From an uncultured Lachnospiraceae bacterium (GTDB taxonomy: Bacteria; Bacillota; Clostridia; Lachnospirales; Lachnospiraceae): a DNA stretch of 64,000 nucleotides. Below are positions 16,001 through 24,677 of this stretch, piece by piece. The stretch lies in contig CAMNTM010000001.1 of the NCBI GenBank assembly GCA_946558465.1, positions 310,001-374,000 on the forward strand, given 5' to 3'. A program made the translations under genes and the position numbers. Under the pieces are notes generated by a model that saw nothing but the letters and a program-made list of their open reading frames with translations, was not told the DNA's origin and searched no databases. The first letter of the stretch is position 1; each line of letters starts with the position of its first letter.

Positions 16001-19000
16001 GCTGCACAAAAATCTCGCTGGCTGTCAGGTCTGTCGGCTGCACCTTTTCAAGCGCTTCCACATTGATTTTGTAATCTTCGGGATAAACCTCGGCAGACCG
16101 TTTCGCCCAAGCGAGCTTTTCCCTCACATTGCCGGAGAGATATTCGTCCGCCATCAGATATTTCGCTTCGGTGCTGTCACCGTATCCGTACATTGGATTT
16201 AAGAAGATAACGCCCTTCAAATCCTGATAAATTTCTTCTTCGGTTTTGCCTGTAAGCTCACACATATATTCCATATCAACACAGGCTTTTTCGCCCATAG
16301 ATACGGCTAACGCTTCGCTTGCGGTGTCAACAGAGGTAACGGGCGTATGGGTTTTAATCGTCCTCTTGGTAAACATATCCGCCTTGCGTTCAAGGTTTCC
16401 TTCCTCGTCAAGCACCTCCAAAGCGGAAATCAGAGAAAAGGAACTGTCCTGCGAAAAAGCGGATACATTGGCTCGGCTGTTAATCAGACCGTACTTTTTG
16501 GAAAAGGTATCATACAGTTCATTTAGCTTCTGCTGTTCTTTTTCCACCTCCCAATCAGGATAATCCAAAGTCTGAATTTCAAGCAGATTCCGCACACAGT
16601 CACGAATACCAATCATACCCTTAATGCGGTTTTCCGCCGTAGCCGAGCAGTCCACGGGCGTCATTCGTGAGTTTTCCCGGTAATAGATTTTATCGTCCAC
16701 CACCGTATAGGAGAAGTTGCGTACATTCGGATCGGCAGGAATAGAGGTATCTTCCTCCTCCAGCTCTTCCTCGGTTTCATACGCCGTTATCTCGGCGTGA
16801 ATGTTTGTAATCGCCTCATCGAGCTGTGCGGCAAGGTCAGCGTTCTCATAAGGTACAACGGTATTTTCCTTACCAAATCTGCCGGATACGGTTTTCCATT
16901 CGCCAAGCACCATTTCAGGGTGATCGACAAAGTACGAATTCATCTTAATCCCATTTTCATCGGTGTTCAAATGCACCCACTCAGGCTCAATGTCCATAAT
17001 GCGGTCACGCTTTTGCAGAATGAGAATGTCCGAGACAACCTCCGTTCCGGCGTTCCCCTTAAAGGTGTTATTCGGCAGTCGGATAGCGCCAAGCAGGTCG
17101 GCTCTCTGTGCGATATATTTTCGGACAGCGGGATTTTCCTTATCCATTGTACCCTTGCTGGTCACAAGAGCCATTACGCCGCCCGGTCTTAATTTATCAA
17201 GCGACTTTGCGAAAAAGTAATCGTGTATCAGGAAGTTATGCTTGTTGTACCGCCTGTCGTTGATACGAATATCCCCAAATGGGACATTTCCCACAATAGC
17301 GTCAAAGAAGCTGTCAGGGACATTCGCTTCCTCAAACGGCTGTGCTGCAATCGAAGTTTTCTGATAAAGCTGCTGTGCGATTCCGGCAGAAACTTTGTCA
17401 ATCTCCACGCCGTAAATCTTCGCTTCCTGCATGGACTGCGGCAGCATACCGATGAAGTTTCCGATTCCGCAGGAAGGCTCCAAGATATTGCCCTCACGAA
17501 ATCCCATCTGCTCCATTGCCTTGTAGATTGCGGAAATAACCGCAGGCGGCGTATAGAAAGCGGTGAGAACAGAACCCTTTGCGCTCTCGTATTCATCGGG
17601 TGTAAGAACAGAGGAAAGCTCTAAAAATTCCGTTGCCCAAGAGGAATTATTTTCGTCAAAGGCTTCTGGAATACCGCCCCATCCTACATACTTTGAAAGG
17701 ATTTCCTGCTCGTCAGGCGTGGCAAAGCGGTTTTCTTCCTGACACTTTTTGAGAAGCTGGATTGCCATAAGGTTTCTACGGAAACGCTCTTTTTTGCCAA
17801 CCTCCTCTACCTCGTGAGAAGCAAGGTCAAAGGTATGCCGCTCGCTCATCGGAATGTCAGGGTGCAAGTCGAAAGTCTGAACTCTTGTCCTTTTCGGCTG
17901 TGAAAAACTCGGCGTAAACGGCTCATTTTTGTTACGCTCAGGTTTTTTATAAAATGGTGCAAGCTCTTCCTCGGATACGAAAACCCATTCGTCATAATCC
18001 AAATTGGGCAAAGCCTTTTCTATCATATCCGTAAGGCTTTCAAACTGCTTGGAACGAACGACTACACGGTTATCCACCAATGTCTCAATCTTAAAATCAC
18101 GCAAATTAACAACTGCTTCTATTGTGTGTTTTTCGTCCTCTGTGGTAATAAAGGCAATCCTTATGTCTGATATATCAGAAAAATCCAAATCCCCGACTGT
18201 TCCAAACTCTCGTATATGGCACTCTTTGAGCAGATTTTTTGCTTTGTCAAGCAACGTTTCAGGCTCGACAGTCTGCAAATACGGACTGTCGATTATTTCA
18301 TACACATTCAGCGGAACATCCAGCTTTGAGAGGAAGGATTGGTCTATGGTTTTTCCGTCAGCGTCCCGGTATAAATAGAAACGAAACGCCGTACCAAATG
18401 AACTTTCTTCCTCAATATCCCTTGTAAACTGATACTCGCTGAGATAATCTTCGATGTGTATTATATCTCCGGCTTTATCGAGATACTCGATTCTCCCTAC
18501 TGGTTTAGACTCCACCGGATCTTCCTTATTGGTGGAAACGACTGTGTGGGTAATGCGTTCCCCATTTTCAAGGGTAGCAATTACCATATCGTTCCCTCTG
18601 TCAGTCAGCATATTTGCATAGATTTCAAGCTGACCGGACGGAATACGGCACATTGATACAAGTTCACCGTCAACTGTTTTGTTCGTGAGATTGAGAGCGA
18701 AGGTATCGGACATATAGGTGGCGTCGTTTCCGTAAAGCTCAAAGAAACCGTCTGTTTGATACAAAACTATGGCATTGGGATTGTCGTGCTTGATTTTGCT
18801 GTACTCATTCTGCCTAACAAGCTGCAAAAAGCTGTCTTTAGGCTCCAAGCGGGGTTTCGGATTTTGCAGAGAGCGATCCATAAGAACAACATTCCAGTCG
18901 TCCGTTTTTACAATTTCAAACGGTTTTCCGTCTAAATAAACTTTGCTACCTATCTTATAAGTGGCAGCAAATAACGCTTTTTGCTGTTCCTGCTCCGCCG

Positions 19001-22000
19001 CCTGCTCTATCCTTGTAACTACATCATCAGGAAGCCCATCAACATAATATTTGATTTCGCCCTCACTACTGATATGGGCAATCGTCTGATAATCTCCGTG
19101 TTCTTCTACGGCTCTGTTCCAGACGGTTAAACCGTTGCCGAGATACCCCATACCGATGTCATAGGTCACTCTTTCCGCCTGAGAAATGAGTGCCTGCATG
19201 GTTTCTTCGCTTCGTCCAATATAATCGGGTTCAGGTTCGGCATAGGCTTCAAGGTAATCTGAAAATTCCTGTGTTCCTACATCAATTAGTTCTGTGTGTG
19301 CCTTGCTGTCAAGATACTCATAAAACCCGCTGACTGAATTGCTGTTTGCTTTGGCTTCCGTTATCAGCCCATAGGGGATATGAAGAACGACAAACTGACC
19401 TCCGGCATTGGAATCAGGGTTATAATAGATTGCTTCAAATTCTTCCATACCCGGACGGTGGAAATAGTAGTCCTCGTCCCCGATAGGCGTGGTGTTCGGA
19501 TCATCATTCTGTCTTTTTTCTACAGTTTCCTCTGAAATCTCAGGAGGCAGATACTCTCTAAGTCCCGCTTTTTTTATTGTATGAATATAATCGTCTTTGA
19601 GAATGGTATCCGGTGTGACGGTTGCCAGCGCCTTGTTTGCCATATCTACCTCAAACTCGTAAGAACTTATATCACGGGGAATAACATAGAACTTTTTGAT
19701 ATTGCCGTCGTATTCTTTTACCGCCTGCTGAAAATCACGCAAATCCCCGGCACTAAAAATTCCCTGCGTTACCCAATACATTTCGCTGCCGTTTACCAAA
19801 TCAGTTTCTTTGAAACACATATGAGGAGGGATAAGTTTTTCAAATTCAATGGCGCTGAAGCGGATTTCCGGTTTTTCGTTGGTCTTTTGCTTTGACATTG
19901 GTTCCGTAACCTTCAGGTGGTCGTTCATCGGATTTTCCTGCACCTTGCGGTCAAACTCATCTCTGTCCATTTCCTTTTGGAATAACGGATACTGCATATC
20001 GTGGAGCATTACACGCTCATTATCAAAGGACAGGATTTCATATTCGTCAGCGCCCATATACACGGTATCGCCAAGATGATATTCATAGTCTGTTGCCGGA
20101 GCAGCTTCAATCTGTTTTTCTACTTTTAGTGATGTGAACTCGCCTATATATTCAAACAGCTCATTTGTACCGGGAAGATAAGACTTTCCGGTTTCTATGC
20201 AGCGAAACACATCGGCTTCCGATTGCTGTGCCGCAAGATAAAATTCATCATAGGAATAGGGCAGACGGCTTCCGTTATATACAGACATACCAAGACTGTT
20301 CTTAGAAACCGTTACATTTGCGATTTCCTGCAAAGTGCTTTCGCTGTCGATTTTTCCAATCGGCACAAAGTGATAGCCGTTATATTCAAATCCTTCCTGT
20401 TTTTCCGGTTTCTTTTCGGATGGTGCGGTACTTAGAATTTCTCTGTTCTTCCGTTCCTCCACAAGCTCGGCTCTGCGTTCCTCCTGTTTTTGCTGCCATT
20501 CAGGATAGACAGCTTTTTCCTTCGGACTTAAATAGCGGTCAAGGCGTATCAGCTCGGCAATTCGTTTTTCCACCTGCGTCCAAGTCAGCTTAACATTCGG
20601 CTTATCATCACCAATTCCTTTGGAAATGGTGATACCTTTTCCGTCGTGCTGCTCGTCAATTCCCGCACCGACAATAACCGGATAAGCACCGCCCCAACCA
20701 TATTCCTCTTTGAGAAAGTCAATGTTTTCCTTTGCAGAAAGGCTCTTTTCAAACTGCTCATAAATACGGAATTTCCCCTCGGATATTCCGCTTCCACGAG
20801 TAAGAACAGCGTCGATAATCTCCTGAGAAAAGGTAAAGGCAGAGGATTTTTTGTCCTCTGCCTCTAACATCAATGTGAGCTGTCCGTTTATTGACGGAAG
20901 CGGTTTTATGGTTTCCTGAAGCTCTCTGAGAAGCCGCATTGCTTCAAAATGCTTTGCCACAACGCCCCAATCAAAATAGCTCTGTGCTGTTCTGCTTAAA
21001 TAGCTGCCCTCCCAAAATTGAAGGACATTCTCAAAGGTCTTGTACCCGACACGCCTGCCATCGCTTAAAATAAGCTCGGTGTAATCGTCATTGAAAATAC
21101 TCTTGATATATTCTGTTCGGGCAGTATCATCAGGAGTGTTTTCATAAAAGGCACGGATTTCGTCCTTTGACGCTTTTAAGTGCGGTGTTGTTCCGAGTAT
21201 TTCATTGATAACCTCGTCATTGCCGAAAAAAGGAAGGCTCTTGTCCTCGTGCTGGCGGTCGTAAACTAAGCGAACACTACTTCTTTCAGGACGATCTCCT
21301 GCACTCTGTTCCGTAGATTGTTCATTTTCCGTACCCACGACATCATATCTGCCGCTTTCAGACTCTCCGTAATCCCTTCCTTCGCCGCCATCTGCTTTGT
21401 CAGCGTTTCTTCCATCGTCAAGGCTCTCTGCTCCGTCTCCGCCAAGTGTTCGGTCAGGGTGCAGCTCGTCAGAAGATTGTAGTAGCGGACTTTGTGGTGT
21501 TCCTTCAGAAACTTCCTCCTCATCTGAGCGTATCTGCCCAAGCTCACTTCCGGCTGTTCCGGCATTGTCAGGTTCGGAAGCTGATAATCGCCCTGCATTG
21601 TATATCTGATCTCGTTCATTTACAAAGCTCCTTTCGTTGTTTTCTCTGCCTATATTGTAACCGGATTTTCCACTTCCGGCAATTATGCGATTTTTCCTGT
21701 CAAGTGCGGTAATGGTACGGGAAATCTCCGCAAGTCCCATCTCCGCAATATCGCTGGTAGCAAAGCCGAGTGCGTTCAGCGTTTCAGGCGTTGTGAAATT
21801 CACAGCACCACGGAAATCGTCAGGCTCAAAGAAGCCCTCGGTATCCAATCCAAGCCGGGACATCAGCATATATGCTACGCTGTTTTGTACTGTTTTTTTA
21901 TAAATAATCGAGACTTCTTCTTCGCTTACTCCGTCCAAAAGGCTGTTTTCCACGGAATAAAGCAGGTCGCTCAAATAATCGGGGAGGTTATCTTCAACAG

Positions 22001-22448
22001 CATTTTTTGCAGCACTCAGAATGGCAGTTTCAAGAGTGGCTTTGTTATCAAGTTCTCCGAAGGTATTTTCAAGCGTATCAATAATATCATCGCTGTATTC
22101 CTGCTTCATTGCCCAAAGCGGTACAGGACGGGAATAGCGGCTTTCGTGAGTATCGGAAATATCGAAGTAATGGATAAGCCGTTGTTTACTTCTGTCTGCG
22201 TCCTCAAATACCGCAATGCCGTGTGCGCCACGGTTTACCCAACGCCCAAATTTCTCGTTCCAACGCTCAATTTCCAGTACCGCCGTTGCGTCCGGTCTTT
22301 GTGCGTAGACAAGAAGCTGCTCGTCAAAGCGCAGCTTATAGTTCCGGCAGGCAGAGCGCAAAAACGCTTCCCAATTCTGCGGATACATCACTACCGTTTT
22401 ACAGGTACGGGCATACAGCTCGGAAATCAGGTCATATTTTCGTGCCAC
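13050..22448 (-). CDS. Giant DNA methylase-SNF2-like helicase of the ICE
   Basis: A 3132-aa protein. Residues about 20-80 (NWEAFLRSACRNYKLRFDEQ, later GAHGIAVFED) resemble the ArdC-type ssDNA-binding domain. A long region of about 300-1500 includes low-complexity and unassigned segments. An N6-adenine methylase domain follows, with ILEPSCGIGNFIG (about 1650) and the catalytic NVPFGD (about 1720). A superfamily 2 helicase follows, with HAVGAGKTFEM (about 2330), DESHYYKN (about 2494) and a C-terminal block containing DLEQRAGRTVRQGN (about 2810). It probably remodels and protects transferred DNA. The start is GTG after AGGAG. A complete tnpV gene lies in another frame of the linker at residues about 277-394. 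Confidence 0.88.
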   Translation of the reverse strand: MARKYDLISELYARTCKTVVMYPQNWEAFLRSACRNYKLRFDEQLLVYAQRPDATAVLEIERWNEKFGRWVNRGAHGIAVFEDADRSKQRLIHYFDISDTHESRYSRPVPLWAMKQEYSDDIIDTLENTFGELDNKATLETAILSAAKNAVEDNLPDYLSDLLYSVENSLLDGVSEEEVSIIYKKTVQNSVAYMLMSRLGLDTEGFFEPDDFRGAVNFTTPETLNALGFATSDIAEMGLAEISRTITALDRKNRIIAGSGKSGYNIGRENNERSFVNERDQIYNAGRLSASEPDNAGTAGSELGQIRSDEEEVSEGTPQSPLLQSSDELHPDRTLGGDGAESLDDGRNADKADGGEGRDYGESESGRYDVVGTENEQSTEQSAGDRPERSSVRLVYDRQHEDKSLPFFGNDEVINEILGTTPHLKASKDEIRAFYENTPDDTARTEYIKSIFNDDYTELILSDGRRVGYKTFENVLQFWEGSYLSRTAQSYFDWGVVAKHFEAMRLLRELQETIKPLPSINGQLTLMLEAEDKKSSAFTFSQEIIDAVLTRGSGISEGKFRIYEQFEKSLSAKENIDFLKEEYGWGGAYPVIVGAGIDEQHDGKGITISKGIGDDKPNVKLTWTQVEKRIAELIRLDRYLSPKEKAVYPEWQQKQEERRAELVEERKNREILSTAPSEKKPEKQEGFEYNGYHFVPIGKIDSESTLQEIANVTVSKNSLGMSVYNGSRLPYSYDEFYLAAQQSEADVFRCIETGKSYLPGTNELFEYIGEFTSLKVEKQIEAAPATDYEYHLGDTVYMGADEYEILSFDNERVMLHDMQYPLFQKEMDRDEFDRKVQENPMNDHLKVTEPMSKQKTNEKPEIRFSAIEFEKLIPPHMCFKETDLVNGSEMYWVTQGIFSAGDLRDFQQAVKEYDGNIKKFYVIPRDISSYEFEVDMANKALATVTPDTILKDDYIHTIKKAGLREYLPPEISEETVEKRQNDDPNTTPIGDEDYYFHRPGMEEFEAIYYNPDSNAGGQFVVLHIPYGLITEAKANSNSVSGFYEYLDSKAHTELIDVGTQEFSDYLEAYAEPEPDYIGRSEETMQALISQAERVTYDIGMGYLGNGLTVWNRAVEEHGDYQTIAHISSEGEIKYYVDGLPDDVVTRIEQAAEQEQQKALFAATYKIGSKVYLDGKPFEIVKTDDWNVVLMDRSLQNPKPRLEPKDSFLQLVRQNEYSKIKHDNPNAIVLYQTDGFFELYGNDATYMSDTFALNLTNKTVDGELVSMCRIPSGQLEIYANMLTDRGNDMVIATLENGERITHTVVSTNKEDPVESKPVGRIEYLDKAGDIIHIEDYLSEYQFTRDIEEESSFGTAFRFYLYRDADGKTIDQSFLSKLDVPLNVYEIIDSPYLQTVEPETLLDKAKNLLKECHIREFGTVGDLDFSDISDIRIAFITTEDEKHTIEAVVNLRDFKIETLVDNRVVVRSKQFESLTDMIEKALPNLDYDEWVFVSEEELAPFYKKPERNKNEPFTPSFSQPKRTRVQTFDLHPDIPMSERHTFDLASHEVEEVGKKERFRRNLMAIQLLKKCQEENRFATPDEQEILSKYVGWGGIPEAFDENNSSWATEFLELSSVLTPDEYESAKGSVLTAFYTPPAVISAIYKAMEQMGFREGNILEPSCGIGNFIGMLPQSMQEAKIYGVEIDKVSAGIAQQLYQKTSIAAQPFEEANVPDSFFDAIVGNVPFGDIRINDRRYNKHNFLIHDYFFAKSLDKLRPGGVMALVTSKGTMDKENPAVRKYIAQRADLLGAIRLPNNTFKGNAGTEVVSDILILQKRDRIMDIEPEWVHLNTDENGIKMNSYFVDHPEMVLGEWKTVSGRFGKENTVVPYENADLAAQLDEAITNIHAEITAYETEEELEEEDTSIPADPNVRNFSYTVVDDKIYYRENSRMTPVDCSATAENRIKGMIGIRDCVRNLLEIQTLDYPDWEVEKEQQKLNELYDTFSKKYGLINSRANVSAFSQDSSFSLISALEVLDEEGNLERKADMFTKRTIKTHTPVTSVDTASEALAVSMGEKACVDMEYMCELTGKTEEEIYQDLKGVIFLNPMYGYGDSTEAKYLMADEYLSGNVREKLAWAKRSAEVYPEDYKINVEALEKVQPTDLTASEIFVQLGTTWLPEEIVQQFIYEFLDTPRWARYNIKVHYSKFTSEWNVEGKSYDRSNVKAYNSYGTSRINAYKIIEETLNMKDVRIFDYIEDDEGRKKAVLNNKETQIAQAKQELIKQGFKDWIWNDPDRREKLVRLYNEKFNSIRPREYDGSHIIFSGMNPEIELREHQKNAVAHILYGGNTILAHAVGAGKTFEMTAAAMESKRLGLCSKSLFVVPNHLTEQWAAEFLQLYPAANILVATKKDFEMKNRKRFCGRIATGDYDAVIIGHSQFEKIPMSFERQRMILQQQIRDITNGIIDLKANKGDKFSVKQLEKTKKSLSVKLEKLNDQSRKDDVVTFEELGIDRLFIDESHYYKNLFLYTKMRNVGGIAQTEAQKSSDLFMKCRYLDELTGGRGVVFATGTPISNSMVELYTIQRYLQYSTLEKHDLQHFDAWASNYGETVVVTELKPEGTGYRSKTRFARFNNLPELMAMFKEVADIKTADMLDLPVPEVEYHNIAVKPSQIQKDMVSSLAERAEAIRAGGVDSRVDNMLKITNDGRKLALDQRMLNEMLPDDDGSKVNACINEVYRIWEENTDKRSTQLLFCDLSTPKGEGVFSVYTDIRKKLIERGIPESEIRFIHEADTESKKQELFKKVRKGEVRILLGSTAKMGAGTNVQNKIIASHDIDCPWRPSDLEQRAGRTVRQGNENPKVHLYRYVTEDTFDAYLYQLVEGKQKFASQIMTSKSPVRSCEDIDETALSYAEIKMLATGNPYIKEKMDLDIQVSKLRLLKSSYLSEKYALEDKIIKYYPKKIAQTKELIAGLESDLKRANEHPKPTDDRFVGIEVQGVFFSERVDAGQKIIEACTKMTSPDPIPLGKYRGFDLELSFEAFEKVYQVKVKGDTSRTISLGTDAAGNITRIDNAIEKISERLELQKQELESVENQLATAKKEVEKPFDKEQELTEKTERLSVLNGLLNVDKKQNEIVDGEIEESEEGRSERKSRVQER
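21266..21619 (-). CDS. TnpV-family protein nested within the methylase-helicase gene
   Basis: A 117-aa basic helical protein (MNEIRYTMQGDYQLPNLTMP...) recognised from memory as the TnpV family of transposon-encoded proteins. It is read on the same strand as the giant gene but in the +1 frame, entirely inside it. Support that it is real: an AAAGGAG site eight bases before the ATG; a promoter TTGCCG-17-TACAAT upstream; and, in the host frame, a low-complexity Glu/Ser/Asp/Gly-rich linker exactly over this stretch, as expected if tnpV constrains the sequence. The function of TnpV is unknown. Confidence 0.72.
   Translation of the reverse strand: MNEIRYTMQGDYQLPNLTMPEQPEVSLGRYAQMRRKFLKEHHKVRYYNLLTSCTLTEHLAETEQRALTMEETLTKQMAAKEGITESLKAADMMSWVRKMNNLRNRVQEIVLKEVVFA
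21654..21699 (-). promoter_or_regulatory. Promoter of nested tnpV with shared upstream box
   Basis: TTGCCG (21677-21682), 17-base spacer, TACAAT (21654-21659), continuing TACAATATAG as in the 105-aa gene's promoter. The box CAGGAAAAATCGCATAATTG (21680-21699) overlaps the -35. It lies within the giant coding sequence. Confidence 0.6.
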
Positions 22449-22461
22449 CTACAAACATCTC

Positions 22462-23397
22462 CTATCGCTCATAATCTTTGTTTCTATTTTTCGGCTTTGT
22501 AAGAACGCCGTTCTCATCATAATTCTTCGGATCGGCGGCGGGAGTGTGCCAGCCAAACATAGAGCCTGCCTTCATCGCTTCCGCCTGTGCTTTTGTCACG
22601 CCGGATTTGCTGTTGTATTCATCGGCTAACGCCTTCCGTTCGCTTGGCTTTCCTCCGCCAATATCGGTTTTGTAATAACCGCTTTCGCCTTTTTTGACAA
22701 TCCCGATTTCGTTTTCCGTCTGCACATAAACATAGCATTGCTCCGGCAGGGACGAGCGGAGCGGAATCACTGTATTGACGTTTTTCTCCATTCGTTCTGC
22801 AAACTCGCAGATATGATAGAGGTTATTTCCGACTTCCAAATGGTACTCGTCAATATATCTGCACTCACGGTCAAGTGGTTCGCGGTTATCCAAAGTAATA
22901 CGGATTTTATCTCCGTCAGGAATACGGAACAGCTCTTTATAGTGCGGATCAATAAAGCAGATACCTTTTTCCGCCTGACTGATATGCCTGTCGAGCCATT
23001 TCTTCTCGTAGCAATAGCAGTACAGATTGTATTCCCCCTGTTTCGGATTGAACCGCATAAGATAGGAGTATTTCTCCGTATTAACACGGATACCATATTC
23101 ATCACGATCATTCTCAAAGGAGCTTTCCGGCGTGTCATAGCAGTATTTCGACATTGCGCCACGCCCGGAGAGAACACCTCCGCTCTCTCTGAGCGAATTG
23201 ATAATATCATCAAATTCCGCCTTGAACTCGTCTGTTTTCAAGTCCTTCCGAAAATCATTCCAAGAAGAAAAAAACTCTTTTCCGCTGCTTCCAAAATCTG
23301 CCCTCAGATAGCCGATGAAGCTCGTCTGCATTGAAATCTGCTGGCTCTGACGGTAGGTGTATTTTCTCTCATCAGCAATCATTGTCTTTATATCCAT
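22462..23397 (-). CDS. Conserved ICE protein of unknown function
   Basis: A 311-aa soluble protein. Its C-terminus has the short block GVTKAQAEAMKAGSMFGWHT followed by a lysine/asparagine-rich tail, a pattern seen in several Tn1549-like accessory proteins (possibly DUF4316-related, from memory). The ATG at 23397 is chosen for the GAGG eight bases upstream; GTG and ATG codons slightly upstream lie too close to it. It immediately precedes the methylase-helicase gene, whose ribosome binding site TAGGAG overlaps this gene's stop. Confidence 0.65.
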   Translation of the reverse strand: MDIKTMIADERKYTYRQSQQISMQTSFIGYLRADFGSSGKEFFSSWNDFRKDLKTDEFKAEFDDIINSLRESGGVLSGRGAMSKYCYDTPESSFENDRDEYGIRVNTEKYSYLMRFNPKQGEYNLYCYCYEKKWLDRHISQAEKGICFIDPHYKELFRIPDGDKIRITLDNREPLDRECRYIDEYHLEVGNNLYHICEFAERMEKNVNTVIPLRSSLPEQCYVYVQTENEIGIVKKGESGYYKTDIGGGKPSERKALADEYNSKSGVTKAQAEAMKAGSMFGWHTPAADPKNYDENGVLTKPKNRNKDYER

Positions 23398-23402
23398 TTT
23401 CA

Positions 23403-23978
23403 TCACCTCGCTTGTTCTTTTGCCACTCTCTGTTTCGGTATGTGAAATCCGTAAACGGCGGCAATCTCGTCACCGAGCCGTTTTGTAACCCTCGTAATAT
23501 CGGCTCTCGTTGCCTTGCCTGTGTAAAGTTTGTATTTCAGGTTTTCCACTTGGCTTTCGGTTGCCGTATCCTTAAATACACGGTACAGATAATGGTTTGT
23601 ACCGTCGTGGTGGGCGGCATCCGCCCTTAAATCTCCGTACTTATCCACATACCATTCCGTATAGTCGGTATCAGAGTAAAGGCAGTCCTTGATATTTCCG
23701 GAATCAATCATCTTGTATCCCATAACCCTGCCGTTCCATCTGCCGATGTCCCCGATAATGATAATAGGCTGTGAAAGCTGGATATTGAGATTTGTCCTTT
23801 CATCGGAAAGATAATCCTCGTTGGTTTCGACCATCCACTTATAAAGCTCGTTTTCATCATTCGGATTATCGTCAAGCCCGTTGATTTCAAGAAATTCCTT
23901 ATAGCCGTCTCTCCAATCATCAGGATCAAGGCTCATATCACTCCATATGATGTGCCTGTCTGTCTGTGTGCTGTTCAT
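23403..23978 (-). CDS. Conserved ICE protein of unknown function
   Basis: A 191-aa acidic soluble protein (MNSTQTDRHIIWSDMSLDPD...). No domain is recognised. The ATG at 23978 follows GGAGG by eight bases; a GTG nine bases upstream is less likely. Its start overlaps the end of the preceding 88-aa gene by about 40 bases and its stop is fused to the next ribosome binding site, so it belongs to a tightly coupled operon. Confidence 0.68.
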   Translation of the reverse strand: MNSTQTDRHIIWSDMSLDPDDWRDGYKEFLEINGLDDNPNDENELYKWMVETNEDYLSDERTNLNIQLSQPIIIIGDIGRWNGRVMGYKMIDSGNIKDCLYSDTDYTEWYVDKYGDLRADAAHHDGTNHYLYRVFKDTATESQVENLKYKLYTGKATRADITRVTKRLGDEIAAVYGFHIPKQRVAKEQAR

Positions 23979-24204
23979 CTGCACCACCTCCCAAATAGGA
24001 GAACAGTTTGTTTTTCGTTACCTGTTCCTGAAGTTCGGTAATGACCGTCATATCAGGGACGGTTATATCAGGAATCTGTAAAATGCTCTGTAAGTTCAGA
24101 GCCTTCAAGTCTTTTTCGGTTTTGCAACCGGACTCAAAAAGTTTTGTCAGCACCTTGACCTTCTGCTGCAAGGTCAGGGCGGCTGTCGGCTTCTTATTTG
24201 CCAT
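23938..24204 (-). CDS. Conserved small ICE protein
   Basis: An 88-aa protein (MANKKPTAALTLQQKVKVLT...) with a helical N-terminal region that could be a DNA-binding helix-turn-helix (residues about 10-40), though this is not clear. It overlaps the following gene by about 40 bases and sits in a set of small genes between the SpaA-type adhesin and the methylase-helicase. Confidence 0.65.
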   Translation of the reverse strand: MANKKPTAALTLQQKVKVLTKLFESGCKTEKDLKALNLQSILQIPDITVPDMTVITELQEQVTKNKLFSYLGGGADEQHTDRQAHHME

Positions 24205-24219
24205 CTCCTAATCCTCCTG

Positions 24220-24531
24220 TCAGTCTTTTGCGTATTCAGAATACACATGCTCCATTCTGTGCCTTGCCCTGCGTACTTCGGGAGAGCAGCCAAGCTCCGG
24301 GCATTTCGCCTGAATTTTCTGCCTTGCCCTGCGGATACTTTCAAAGCAGGGGATACCAAACGCTTTGTAATTCGTCATCACATCGGCAAAGGTTACTGTG
24401 CCGATTCCGTGCGGTTCATAAATGCAGGATTCGCTTACAAGCAGATAGAGCCTCATATCGTCGTTTCGTGCGTCGGGGTGTTCCCTCAAAATTTCCGTTA
24501 CCCTTCGCTCAACGGTTTTCAGCGTTTTCAT
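24220..24531 (-). CDS. Conserved small basic ICE protein
   Basis: A 103-aa basic protein (MKTLKTVERRVTEILREHPD...). It resembles phage and ICE proteins with a helical DNA-binding-like fold, but no family is assigned. The ATG at 24531 follows GGAGGG by four to five bases; an ATG four codons upstream would overlap that site. A hairpin precedes the gene at 24555-24576. Confidence 0.68.
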   Translation of the reverse strand: MKTLKTVERRVTEILREHPDARNDDMRLYLLVSESCIYEPHGIGTVTFADVMTNYKAFGIPCFESIRRARQKIQAKCPELGCSPEVRRARHRMEHVYSEYAKD

Positions 24532-24554
24532 TTTGCCCTCCAAAAATGGAATAA

Positions 24555-24576
24555 GGGCGGAGTTTTTTCTCCGCCC
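24555..24576 (-). terminator. Perfect hairpin, possible weak terminator
   Basis: GGGCGGAG and CTCCGCCC pair perfectly around a six-base loop, with TTATTCC following on the minus strand. The T run is poor, so it may instead be a processing or mRNA-stabilising structure. Confidence 0.45.
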
Positions 24577-24584
24577 CCAATCCG

Positions 24585-24677
24585 TTATTTCTTCTTACTG
24601 TTTCGCACCTGCAAAAAAATAAAGCCGCCTATGATAAAAGCGACCAATGCGATAGCGATAATGGTTTTAAGCTCCAT
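24585..24677 (-). CDS. 30-aa single-pass membrane peptide
   Basis: A 30-codon frame encoding a short hydrophobic helix (residues 4-22, IIAIALVAFIIGGFIFLQV) and a basic tail RNSKKK. Its ATG overlaps the TAA of the adhesin gene by one base, with GGGAG upstream. The topology (positive-inside tail after one helix) suggests a real membrane peptide coupled to adhesin translation, perhaps an assembly factor. No homologue is recognised. Confidence 0.5.
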   Translation of the reverse strand: MELKTIIAIALVAFIIGGFIFLQVRNSKKK

